7,175 nt of DNA from Cenarchaeum sp. (GTDB lineage Archaea > Thermoproteota > Nitrososphaeria > Nitrososphaerales > Nitrosopumilaceae), in the NCBI GenBank assembly GCA_020027365.1, contig JAHRAJ010000048.1, positions 1 to 7,175 of the forward strand. The letters run 5' to 3'. Every line of letters starts with the position of its first letter. Position 1 is the stretch's first letter. Below the pieces are notes generated by a model, which was not told the DNA's origin, made no database searches, and saw nothing but the letters and a program-made list of their open reading frames with translations. A program made the position numbers and the translations under genes. Shown here one piece after another: positions 1 through 7,000 of this stretch.

Positions 1-207
1 GACAGGGTAAAGGAGTCGGTGCACCTTGGGATGATACACGTGGAAGTCCTGCATGACCTCAAGGCGGACGTGCTCGGAATCGACGCCCGTATCTATGGAT
101 TTGAGGAGACGGGGTGCGCACATCTCAGGGGGAACCCCCTGTTTCCCGGGATCAGGGAGTTTGTAAGAAAGTGGCCGTACAAGACGGATGGGACCATCTT
201 TGAGTAG
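1..207 (+). CDS. 3' end of an unrecognised protein gene (partial)
   Basis: The frame is open from the first base and stops at a TAG at 205-207, giving at least 68 residues, so the true start lies upstream of the window. A GTG at 19 and an ATG at 31 are in frame, but neither need be a start. Codons such as AGG, ATA, CTC and GAC resemble those of the genes further along, which supports real coding. The peptide alternates hydrophobic and charged stretches (IHVEVLHDLKADVLGIDARIYGF), has single Cys and His residues (CAHL), and ends in a basic-aromatic tail (REFVRKWPYKTDGTIFE). It looks like the end of a soluble globular protein. There is no membrane segment and no motif I can assign to a family. 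The gene converges on the membrane-protein gene at 382-855, separated by about 170 bases. Confidence 0.6.
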   Translation, partial: DRVKESVHLGMIHVEVLHDLKADVLGIDARIYGFEETGCAHLRGNPLFPGIREFVRKWPYKTDGTIFE

Positions 208-381
208 GTGACGCAGCTAGTTGATTTCAGTCTGATTACCGTGCGCGATCGCAAGAAAGTTGCTAGGCCGCACACGCAGTCGGAAACCAAGCGGCGGGTG
301 TACAGGTACAAGACTTGTTCGGCAACATTCCCGTTTGTGGCGTAATCGATGAAATTTGTAAAATACAGAATTTGTGGGTTG
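208..381. other. convergent intergenic spacer
   Basis: This spacer lies between the ends of two converging genes. I see no tRNA-like T-loop, no hairpin with a U-tract and no credible small ORF. Its right half, about 345-372, is AT-rich. Read on the minus strand it contains TATTTTAC and AAATTT, which could serve as a weak archaeal T-rich termination region for the membrane-protein gene. Nothing comparable is visible for the plus-strand gene. Confidence 0.4.
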
Positions 382-855
382 TTAGTCATATGTAAGAAAA
401 TCCCGGATTATAAAACTAGAGCACCCCACAATCAAACAAAGCATCATGATCGTACCCCCCAGCCACCTTTGCTTCATAGTCATCCCCACACGGGCCCCAT
501 ACCATGAAAGAATCACGACCATGTAAGAGCCCATTATGTATGGGATCGCAAATGGAGGCAAACCAACGCCAGCTAGCATCATTGATGCAAAATCAATCAG
601 CATGTCAATCGTGGTGAGGGCGGTTATTCCCGATCCCCATACGGCAAGCACGATCCCAGATCTTTTGGATGTGTTCATGTTCCTGCTGATCCATGTCAGG
701 GCCGCCGTGGTTATGATGAACAATACTATTGCCATCTTGACGGCGGGCGGCAGTCCCATAGGCTGCACGAGTGCAACCATGATTGTGATAAACGACCATG
801 CTGCCAGTAGGTAATACCCGTAATGCATTACGTTGGAATTTACACGGTACCTCAT
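382..855 (-). CDS. hypothetical multi-pass membrane protein (157 aa)
   Basis: The function is unrecognised. The 157-residue protein has about five hydrophobic segments, near residues 12-31, 36-56, 67-95, 99-121 and 129-148. They are separated by short polar loops: SRNMNTSKRSG between segments two and three, and GARVGMTMKQRW between four and five. The positive charges in these loops suggest both face the cytoplasm. Most of the protein is therefore buried in the membrane, leaving little room for a soluble domain. It has no cleavable signal peptide, no nucleotide-binding motif and no obvious catalytic residues. The ATG at 855 is the first start in the frame; the ATG that is codon 9 is an alternative. 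No Shine-Dalgarno sequence precedes it, which fits leaderless translation if the weak TATA-like elements 21-35 bases upstream are real. Codon use matches the confident genes. It could be a small transporter-like or sensor membrane protein, but nothing in the sequence decides. Confidence 0.7.
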   Translation of the reverse strand: MRYRVNSNVMHYGYYLLAAWSFITIMVALVQPMGLPPAVKMAIVLFIITTAALTWISRNMNTSKRSGIVLAVWGSGITALTTIDMLIDFASMMLAGVGLPPFAIPYIMGSYMVVILSWYGARVGMTMKQRWLGGTIMMLCLIVGCSSFIIRDFLTYD

Positions 856-965
856 TTATCGGTTATGCGATCGACGTAAACGTGATACAAGTCATGGCAA
901 GATTGCCAGATGTCGTAAGAAATGACCTCGAAATCCAGGTCCCGGTGACCGCCATCGCGCACCAT
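852..965 (-). CDS. doubtful 37-residue ORF overlapping the membrane-protein start
   Basis: An ATG at 965 opens a 37-codon frame whose TGA at 854-852 overlaps the ATG of the membrane-protein gene as ATGA. That is the same 4-base coupling used between uvrB and uvrA in this window. The peptide is rich in Asp, His, Tyr and Val (ISYDIWQSCHDLYHVYVD) and matches no family I know. Against it: there is no ribosome-binding site or TATA box before 965, the frame continues upstream into Arg/Pro/Thr-rich sequence that does not look coding, and the opposite strand is also open across the same codons. It could instead be a decayed gene end, or promoter DNA that happens to be open. Confidence 0.2.
   Translation of the reverse strand: MVRDGGHRDLDFEVISYDIWQSCHDLYHVYVDRITDK
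876..908 (-). promoter_or_regulatory. candidate promoter/operator of the membrane-protein gene
   Basis: Read on the minus strand, a perfect 6-2-6 inverted repeat (TGGCAA-TC-TTGCCA, 908-895) is followed by TTGTAT (890-885) and TTTAC (880-876). These lie 30-35 and 21-25 bases before the ATG at 855. An archaeal box A is expected about 25-30 bases before a leaderless start, so one of the two could be a weak TATA element and the repeat a dimeric repressor or activator site just upstream. Neither element is a good match to a TTTATA-type box. The assignment is an inference and would conflict with the 37-residue ORF being coding. Confidence 0.25.
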
Positions 966-1277
966 ACACCGGACCAGACGGCCTCGTTGAGAATCCGCCC
1001 GAACCGAATGCGGGCTGACTTGCATTCCAAGAGCGGATCGCTGACAGGTATCGGGTCGGCCGATTCGAAGAGGCGTCATGAACGATCCAAGCAGTGCAAG
1101 CGGTATCGGCAAATGAGTCGTCGTGTCGGGACGGCGGGACAAAATCACCAAAAACCGCCGGGTCGTCCGAGCCGCCAGGCAGGGTAAAGGCAATACGGAT
1201 CCGGATCGTTACTCTGCGGATGACTGTCAGTCGGCCCGGACATCAGATGGGTTTCACGACCACGGGCGGACCGCCGG
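966..1277. other. intergenic stretch without a supported gene
   Basis: Several overlapping frames stay open here on both strands because the DNA is GC-rich, but their products are Arg/Ser/Pro/His-rich and shift composition along their length. None has a Shine-Dalgarno sequence or a TATA box. No tRNA, repeat array or terminator is visible. The stretch probably carries the upstream regions of the divergently arranged membrane-protein gene and acidic-protein gene, or old decayed coding sequence. Confidence 0.4.
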
Positions 1278-1280
1278 TTG

Positions 1281-1289
1281 GGAGGGGAG
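1281..1289 (+). promoter_or_regulatory. Shine-Dalgarno sequence choosing the ATG at 1293
   Basis: The run GGAGGGGAG contains GGAGG, complementary to the conserved CCTCC at the 3' end of 16S rRNA, and lies seven bases before the ATG at 1293. A TTG at 1278 is in frame but overlaps this element, so the ATG is the better start. Confidence 0.5.
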
Positions 1290-1292
1290 TCG

Positions 1293-1658
1293 ATGCACGT
1301 CAACCCCGACACCCGCGCTCAAAAACGCAAGGATGCAGACGGCACAGCTTGGTTAATAGGGCCGCAGCCCGCAGACGGTGGTGGGATGGGCACCGATTCC
1401 GTGGACGGCGGCAAGGGCGGCGATGATGACATCGTCATGGGGGATATCGCCAGGTACCTCGACGTGCTAGACGAGAGCATAGAGATGCTGACAGACATAG
1501 AGTGTGACCTGGACGAGGAAAGCGAGGACGAGCTGGTCGCAGACGTGGGGCTGTACGAGCTTGTCGACATGGGCGAGCACGTGGCCCGCAACGCCCGGAC
1601 GAGGAGGGCGGAGAGGGCATTTTTGCGCAGGCAGCAGCAGGTGCCTGACGGGGACTGA
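1293..1658 (+). CDS. small acidic orphan protein with basic C-terminal tail (121 aa)
   Basis: The function is unrecognised. From the ATG at 1293 the protein has 121 residues. Residues 1-45 are polar and Gly/Asp-rich and probably disordered. Residues 46-95 are strongly acidic and predicted helical, with regularly spaced Leu, Ile and Val (IARYLDVLDESIEMLTDIE, then a Glu/Asp cluster at 72-80). Residues 98-116 form a basic, helix-prone tail (ARNARTRRAERAFLRR). An acidic amphipathic helix followed by a basic one suggests a protein- or nucleic-acid-contacting adaptor, or an intramolecular charge pairing; this is inference. Codon use from about 1430 to the stop matches uvrB/uvrA closely (GAC, GAG, CTG, ATA, AGG), which is the best argument that it is real. 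A later in-frame ATG at 1386, with TTAATA about 30 bases upstream, would give a 90-residue leaderless product. The TGA lies inside a 13-bp hairpin. No membrane segment or signal peptide is visible. Confidence 0.6.
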   Translation: MHVNPDTRAQKRKDADGTAWLIGPQPADGGGMGTDSVDGGKGGDDDIVMGDIARYLDVLDESIEMLTDIECDLDEESEDELVADVGLYELVDMGEHVARNARTRRAERAFLRRQQQVPDGD

Positions 1659-1686
1659 CCGCCGCAGGCCGGCCGGCGGTCGGTCC
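1652..1686 (+). terminator. 13-bp stem-loop across the stop codon of the acidic gene
   Basis: Bases 1652-1664 (GGACTGACCGCCG) pair with 1674-1686 (CGGCGGTCGGTCC) over 13 consecutive positions, 12 Watson-Crick and one G-U (1656 with 1682), leaving a 9-base loop. The TGA stop (1656-1658) sits in the left arm. The pairing is plain in the sequence, but its role is not. There is no T-run straight after it; the nearest is a TTTT near 1704. Archaeal termination usually depends on T-tracts rather than hairpins, so it may instead protect the 3' end or be an RNA-processing site. Confidence 0.4.
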
Positions 1687-2054
1687 TGCATGGCACGCCA
1701 TACGTTTTGCACGACACCGGCCGTCGTCAAATGCACCACACCCGGCGTTCACCGCCGCCACCACCACCACCCGTCATGACAACACGGCGGCCCCCCGGCG
1801 GCGGCGGTGCTGATGGCAGGAATGACCAGACGTCAGAACGGACGAGTGGCAGACATCGGTCACACCAGAGGGCAGCCAATGGCACGGGCGCACCGCGCCG
1901 TCGTCCAAGCGCCGCACCGGATCGGCCCGCACCATCGGCGGCATCAACGGTCTGCAGGCGCAGCGGAGGCCGCGCCGCGAATCCGTCTCCCAACCCACCC
2001 CCAACCCCGACACCGCCCACGATCAGCCGCATGCACATGTCGGTGCGGGATGCC
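1687..2054. other. low-complexity GC-rich intergenic region upstream of uvrB
   Basis: This stretch lies between the acidic gene and the uvr operon and shows no credible gene. Open frames here translate to Pro, Arg, His or Gly runs, because the DNA is built from CCG, CCA, GGC and CACC triplets. It includes (CCA)4 at 1758-1769, and a 10-base inverted repeat pairing CACCGCCGCC (1750-1759) with GGCGGCGGTG (1800-1809) across about 40 bases. No TATA box, T-rich terminator or tRNA is visible. It may be a 5' regulatory spacer or neutral repeat-prone DNA. Confidence 0.5.
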
Positions 2055-2075
2055 GGCGGCGGCGGCGGCGGCGGC
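2055..2075 (+). repeat. (GGC)7 triplet tract upstream of the uvrB promoter
   Basis: Seven perfect GGC units run from 2055 to 2075, ending about 15 bases before the uvrB TATA element. Such tracts are prone to slippage and could vary in length between cells or strains, changing the DNA just upstream of box A. No function is demonstrated by the sequence alone. Confidence 0.85.
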
Positions 2076-2088
2076 ACCGCCGATCGCT

Positions 2089-2120
2089 AGATATAAGTTT
2101 AGATTTTCCGGGCCCGTCAC
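2089..2120 (+). promoter_or_regulatory. archaeal promoter of the uvr operon, probably leaderless
   Basis: The only AT-rich island in several hundred bases is AGATATAAGTTTAGATTTT at 2089-2107. Its core ATATAAGTTT (2091-2100) is centred about 25-30 bases before the uvrB ATG at 2121. That is the usual distance from an archaeal TATA box to the transcription start, so the transcript should begin at or within a few bases of the ATG. No Shine-Dalgarno sequence stands before the ATG, which agrees with a leaderless message. An 8-base palindrome CGGGCCCG (2109-2116) lies between box and start and could be an operator or chance. Confidence 0.65.
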
Positions 2121-4064
2121 ATGAAAAGATCGGGCAGGTTTGAGCTTGTATCCGACATGACCCCGACCGGCGATCAGCCGCACGCCATCGACTCGCTGAT
2201 ACGCGGCGTGAACAGGGGCACGGTGCAGACCCTGCTGGGCGTCACCGGCAGCGGCAAGACGTTCACGGTGGCAAACGTGATCGCGCAGACCGGCAAGAAC
2301 ACGCTGGTGGTATCACACAACAAGACGCTTGCCGCGCAGCTGTATGCGGAGCTAAAGCAGTTTTTCCCGCACAACAACGTCGGATACTTTGTGTCCTACT
2401 ATGACTACTACCAGCCCGAAAGCTACAAGCCGCAGACCGACACCTATATCGAAAAGGACACGCAGATCAACGAGCAGATCGAGAAGATGAGGCTGGAGGC
2501 CACCGCCATGCTGCTGTCCGGCGAGCCCACCATAGTGGTGGCCACCGTGTCGTGCATATACTCGCTGGGCAACCCCGCCGACTGGGACAAGATGGCCGTC
2601 ACGGTAGGCGCCGGGCAGGAGGTGTCCCGCAACGAGCTGATAAGGGGCCTGATCAACGCCCGCTACGAGCGCAACGACATGGAGGTGGCGCCGGGCAACT
2701 TTCGCGTAAAGGGGGACACCATCGACGTCATCCCCGCCTACTCGCAGGATCTGGTGCGCATATCCATGTTCGGTGACGAGGTCGAGAGGGTCTCCCTCAT
2801 GGATCCCGTGTCCATGGACGAAAAGAGGTCAATCCCCGAGATCAGGATATTCCCCGCCAAGCACTACCTGATTGCAGACGACGTCCGCAAGAGGGCGATA
2901 AAGTCGATAAGGCGCGAGCTGGCGGCCAGGCTGCCGCAGCTGCGCGAACTCGAGCGCCAGCGCCTGGAGGACAGGACCAACTACGACGTGGAGATGATAA
3001 AGGAGCTCGGATACTGCTCCGGGATTGAAAACTACTCTAGGCACTTTGACGGCAGGGCGCCCGGCGAGCAGGCGTTTTGCCTGATGGACTTTTTCGGCGA
3101 CGACCACCTGATGGTGGTGGACGAGTCGCACGTGATGCTGCCGCAGCTGCACGGCATGTACAAGGGGGACCGCTCGCGCAAGGACGAGCTTGTAAACTAC
3201 GGGTTTAGGCTGCCCAGCGCGTACGACAACCGCCCCCTAAAGTTTGAGGAGTTTGAAAAGTACGTCAAGAACGCGATATTCGTGTCGGCCACCCCCGGCG
3301 AGTACGAGCGCTCCGCGTCGACAAACATAGCAGAGCAGCTGGTCAGGCCGACCGGGCTGGTAGACCCGTCGGTGGAGGTCCGGCCCACATCGGGCCAGAT
3401 GGACGACCTCATCACGGAGATCAACAAGCGCGTGGTCGACGGCGAGCGGACGCTGGTCACCACCCTGACAAAAAGGATGGCCGAGGACCTGGCCGAATAC
3501 CTGTCCAAAAAGGGGGTGCGCGTGCGGTACATGCACTCGGAGATCGAGGGGCTGCAGCGGACCGAGCTGCTGCGCCGGCTCCGCCTGGGGATGTTTGACG
3601 TGCTGGTCGGGATAAACCTGCTCCGGGAGGGTTTGGACCTGTCCGAGGTGTCGCTGGTGGCAATCCTGGACGCGGACAAGGAGGGTTTTTTGCGCAACAA
3701 CACCAGCCTGATCCAGACGTTTGGCCGCGCGGCCCGCAACACAAACGGCGCCGTTATAATGTACGCAGACACCGTGACAAAGTCGATGCGGGCCGCCATG
3801 GACGAGACCGACCGGCGCCGCAAAAAGCAGATCGGGTACAACGAGTCGCACAACATCACGCCCCGGACCATCTCAAAGCCGGTCCCCGAGCAGGCATCGG
3901 ATCTCGACGACGCAAAGGCAAAGTCGGGCCACGACCTGGCCGCCGACCTGGTGGAGCTGGACGCCATGATGAAGAAATACGCCGACGAGATGGACTTTGA
4001 AAAGGCGATCGAGTGCCGCGACCGCATCGAGAGGATCAAGAGGGAGATGGAGGTGAAGAAATGA
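2121..4064 (+). CDS. uvrB: excinuclease ABC subunit B (UvrB)
   Basis: UvrB is the damage-verifying, helicase-like ATPase of nucleotide excision repair. UvrA delivers it to DNA, it clamps the lesion strand, and it recruits UvrC for incision. The 647-residue product is near the usual length of about 670 and carries the full motif set: Walker A GVTGSGKT (40-47); the beta-hairpin that inserts between strands, with its Tyr cluster [10 protein letters not shown] (93-102); motif II DESH (334-337); the [11 protein letters not shown] block (363-373); motif III SATPG (389-393); motif [12 protein letters not shown] (497-507); and motif [11 protein letters not shown] (532-540). The C-terminal UVR coiled-coil, which binds UvrC, covers about 611-645. 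No key residue is missing. The ATG at 2121 is supported by the TATA box about 27 bases upstream and by homology starting at once ([14 protein letters not shown]). The stop overlaps the uvrA start as ATGA. The family is bacterial in origin, while codon use here (AGG, ATA) is archaeal, suggesting an old transfer now adapted to its host. Confidence 0.98.
   Translation: MKRSGRFELVSDMTPTGDQPHAIDSLIRGVNRGTVQTLLGVTGSGKTFTVANVIAQTGKNTLVVSHNKTLAAQLYAELKQFFPHNNVGYFVSYYDYYQPESYKPQTDTYIEKDTQINEQIEKMRLEATAMLLSGEPTIVVATVSCIYSLGNPADWDKMAVTVGAGQEVSRNELIRGLINARYERNDMEVAPGNFRVKGDTIDVIPAYSQDLVRISMFGDEVERVSLMDPVSMDEKRSIPEIRIFPAKHYLIADDVRKRAIKSIRRELAARLPQLRELERQRLEDRTNYDVEMIKELGYCSGIENYSRHFDGRAPGEQAFCLMDFFGDDHLMVVDESHVMLPQLHGMYKGDRSRKDELVNYGFRLPSAYDNRPLKFEEFEKYVKNAIFVSATPGEYERSASTNIAEQLVRPTGLVDPSVEVRPTSGQMDDLITEINKRVVDGERTLVTTLTKRMAEDLAEYLSKKGVRVRYMHSEIEGLQRTELLRRLRLGMFDVLVGINLLREGLDLSEVSLVAILDADKEGFLRNNTSLIQTFGRAARNTNGAVIMYADTVTKSMRAAMDETDRRRKKQIGYNESHNITPRTISKPVPEQASDLDDAKAKSGHDLAADLVELDAMMKKYADEMDFEKAIECRDRIERIKREMEVKK
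4049..4056 (+). promoter_or_regulatory. Shine-Dalgarno sequence of uvrA inside the uvrB 3' end
   Basis: GGAGGTGA is a perfect eight-base complement to the conserved TCACCTCC end of 16S rRNA and stands four bases before the ATG at 4061. It decides the uvrA start: the frame runs upstream to a GTG at 4013, but that has no such site and would put a non-homologous extension on the protein. Confidence 0.8.
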
Positions 4065-7000
4065 GCGCCGCCGGCGCGCAGGCCGGGTCTGCGGGGGAGG
4101 GGATGCTCCGCGTCCGCGGCGCGCGCCACAACAACCTCAAGAACATAGACGTGGACATGCCAAAGTACAGGCTGGTGGTCATCAGCGGGCTGTCCGGGTC
4201 GGGCAAGTCCACGCTGGCCTTTGACACCATATATGCAGAGGGGCAGCGCAGGTATGTGGAGTCGCTGTCGGCATATGCAAGGCAGTTTCTGGAGATGATG
4301 GACAAGCCCGACGTAAACTCGATCGAGGGGCTGTCCCCGGCCATATCCATCCAGCAAAAGACCACCAGCAAAAACCCGAGGTCCACGGTGGGGACCACCA
4401 CCGAGATTTACGACTATATGCGGCTGCTGTTTGCACGCATAGGCACCCCGCACTGCACAAGCTGCGGCCGCGAGATATCCACCCAGTCGGTCGACAACAT
4501 GTGCGATACCGTGCTCAGGGACTTTGACGGCGACAGGATACTGGTCATGGCGCCCATAGTGCGGCACAAAAAGGGGACGCATGAAAAGATGCTGGCCCGG
4601 ATCAAAAAGGACGGCTATTCGCGGGCAAGGGTGGACGGCGAGATTGTGATGCTCGGGGACGGCGACGGGGGCGGGCCGCCGCCGGCGCTTGACAAGCAAA
4701 AGTGGCACAACATCGAGATTGTCGTCGACAGGATGCAGGCCGGCAAGGCGGAGCGGTCCAGGCTGTTTGAGGCCATACAGACCGCGATAAAGGCCGCCTC
4801 GGGCTCCGTCGTCATAGCGCCGCACTTGGACGGCGGCGGCGGGGCGGCGGCGGCGGGGGCAGAGGCGGGTGGAAAACCCCCCAAGGACGGCGCGCGGGCC
4901 GCCGGCCCCGGCAAGGGCAAGGCCACGGCCAAAGGGGGGAACGCGCGGGAGGACAGGGTGTTTTCACAAAACAACGCCTGCCCGCACTGCGGCGTGAGCA
5001 TAGGCGATCTAGAGCCGCGCGTGTTTTCGTTCAACTCGCCGTTTGGGATGTGCAACACGTGCAACGGCCTGGGCATGAAGGTGGAGTTTGACCCCGACCT
5101 GGTCATACCCGACAGGTCCAAGAGCCTGCTGGACGGCGCCATCGTCCCGTGGGAGGACGACGGATCGTGGGAAAAGCGCGACGCGCTGCGCGGACTGGCA
5201 AAGATGTTCGGGTTTAGCCTGCGCACGCCGTTCACCGAGCTTGCGCAGGACGTCATGGACGTAATCCTGTACGGGACGGACCGGCCGGTAGAGGTGACGC
5301 GCACCTCAAAGTCGGGCGGGCACTCTTGGAAGCACAGCGTCATGTACGAGGGGGTGGTAAACTCGCTGCACAGGCAGTTTACCGACACGTCGTCGGAATC
5401 CAAGCGGGACTCGCTAAAGCAGTACATGCGGAGCGTAGAGTGTAAGGGGTGCGGGGGCGCCAAGCTCCGCCCCGAACCGCTGGCCGTCAGGGTGGGCGGC
5501 CGCAACATCATGGAGGTGTGCGACCTCTCAATCGAGGCGTGCCACGGCTTTTTTGCCGCGCTGGATCTCGACGAGACCCAGGCGTACATAGCGCAGGACA
5601 TACTAAAGGAGATACGGGACAGGCTGGAGTTTCTCAAGAACGTCGGGCTCAACTACCTGTCGCTCAACCGGCTGAGCTCCACCCTGTCCGGGGGCGAGTC
5701 CCAGCGCATACGGCTTGCGACCCAGATCGGCTCCAACCTGACGGGGGTCCTGTACGTGCTTGACGAGCCCACCATCGGGCTGCACCAGCGCGACAACACC
5801 AGGCTGATCAACACGCTGCACAAGCTGCGCGATCTGGGGAACACGGTGATCGTGGTGGAGCACGACGAGGACATAATACGCAACTCGGACTGGATTGTGG
5901 ATCTGGGGCCCGGCGCCGGGGTCAACGGCGGCAACGTCGTGTTCGAGGGCGACCTCAAAAGCCTGCTGAGGGACGACGACGAGTCGTCGGTGACCGGCAG
6001 ATACCTCCGGGACAGCTCGCTCATAGTGCTAAAGGACAAGGTCCGCAAAAAAAGCGGGGAGCTCGTGGTCCGCGGGGCGGCCGAGAACAACCTCAAGAAC
6101 ATCAGCGTGACGTTTCCGCTGGGGCTGCTGGTGGCGGTGACCGGCGTCTCGGGATCGGGCAAGTCCACCCTGGTAAACGACATACTGCTAAAGTCGATAA
6201 ACCGGCACTTTTACCGGACCAACGTGCTGCCCGGCCAGCACAAGGACATACTGGGGGTGGACCACCTGGACAAGGTCATCGCGATAGACCAGTCGCCCAT
6301 CGGGCGGACGCCCCGCTCCAACCCCGCCACATACATCGGCGTGTTTTCCAACATACGCGAGCTGTTTGCATCCACCGAGGCCTCGCGGGAGCGCGGATAC
6401 ACCATGGGCAGGTTTTCGTTCAACGTGCCCGACGGGCGGTGCTTTGCATGCGAGGGCGACGGCGTCAAGCGGATCGAGATGCAGTTTCTCTCCGACGTGT
6501 TCGTAAAGTGTGACGAGTGCGCGGGCAAGCGGTACAACACCGAGACGCTGTCCGTGCTGTACAAGGGCAGGAACATCGCCGACGTCCTGGGCATGACCGT
6601 CGACGAGGCGCTGCGGTTTTTTGAAAACATACCGCCGATCAAAAACAAGCTGCAGACCGTATACGACGTCGGGCTCGGATACATAAAGCTGGGGCAGTCG
6701 TCCACGACGCTGTCGGGGGGCGAGGCGCAGCGCGTAAAGCTGGCAACCGAGCTGTCCAAGCGCGGGACGGGCCGGACGTTCTACATACTGGACGAGCCCA
6801 CCACGGGACTGCACTTTGCGGACGTGCAAAAGCTGCTAAAGGTGCTCAACCGGCTGGTAAACGTGGGCAACACGGTCGTGGTCATAGAGCACAACATGGA
6901 CGTCATAAAAAACGCCGACTGGCTGGTGGACCTCGGACCCGAGGGCGGGGACGGCGGGGGCGCGGTGGTCGCGTGCGGCACGCCCGAGCAGGTGGCGCAG

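Noticed and set aside
126..141. Near-palindrome CAGGGGGAACCCCCTG
   Set aside because: It lies inside coding sequence well before the stop, with only a 2-base centre that cannot form an RNA hairpin loop without losing pairs. Probably chance.
93..389. 98-codon minus-strand frame over the first gene
   Set aside because: It covers the partial coding sequence in antisense and runs into the end of the membrane-protein gene. No start signal is seen and codon use is unlike the real genes.
406..416. TATA-like GATTATAAAAC on the plus strand
   Set aside because: It is a good box-A match but lies within the 3' end of the membrane-protein gene. The only ORF after it is about 26 codons and unremarkable, so antisense transcription is possible but unsupported.
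798..1187. 129-codon plus-strand frame between the membrane and acidic genes
   Set aside because: It begins inside the confident membrane-protein gene, has no promoter or ribosome-binding site, and turns into Arg/Ser/Pro-rich sequence. The first half looks protein-like, so a decayed gene cannot be fully excluded.
1123..1356. 77-codon basic ORF overlapping the acidic gene start
   Set aside because: It has a GTG start without a ribosome-binding site, its composition changes midway, and it overlaps a better-supported gene in another frame.
1707..2090. 127-codon plus-strand frame and overlapping minus-strand frames upstream of uvrB
   Set aside because: The products are runs of Pro, His, Arg or Gly made by CCA, CCG and GGC triplets, several frames are open at once, and there is no start signal.
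4013..4060. Upstream GTG extension of uvrA inside uvrB
   Set aside because: The frame is open, but it overlaps the conserved UVR domain of UvrB, lacks a ribosome-binding site and adds sequence unlike UvrA. The ATG at 4061 has a perfect GGAGGTGA.
3197..4825. 542-codon open frame on the minus strand
   Set aside because: It is a shadow of uvrB and uvrA: its product shows mirror-image composition, spans two confident genes, and has no start signal of its own.
4615..5652. 345-codon open frame antisense to uvrA
   Set aside because: It is Ser/Pro/Arg-rich shadow translation of high-GC3 coding DNA under a gene with every expected motif.
6943..6966. Possible G-quadruplex at the uvrA 3' end
   Set aside because: Only three separate runs of three or more G are present, so it fails the usual four-run pattern. 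It is explained by Gly codons in the protein.
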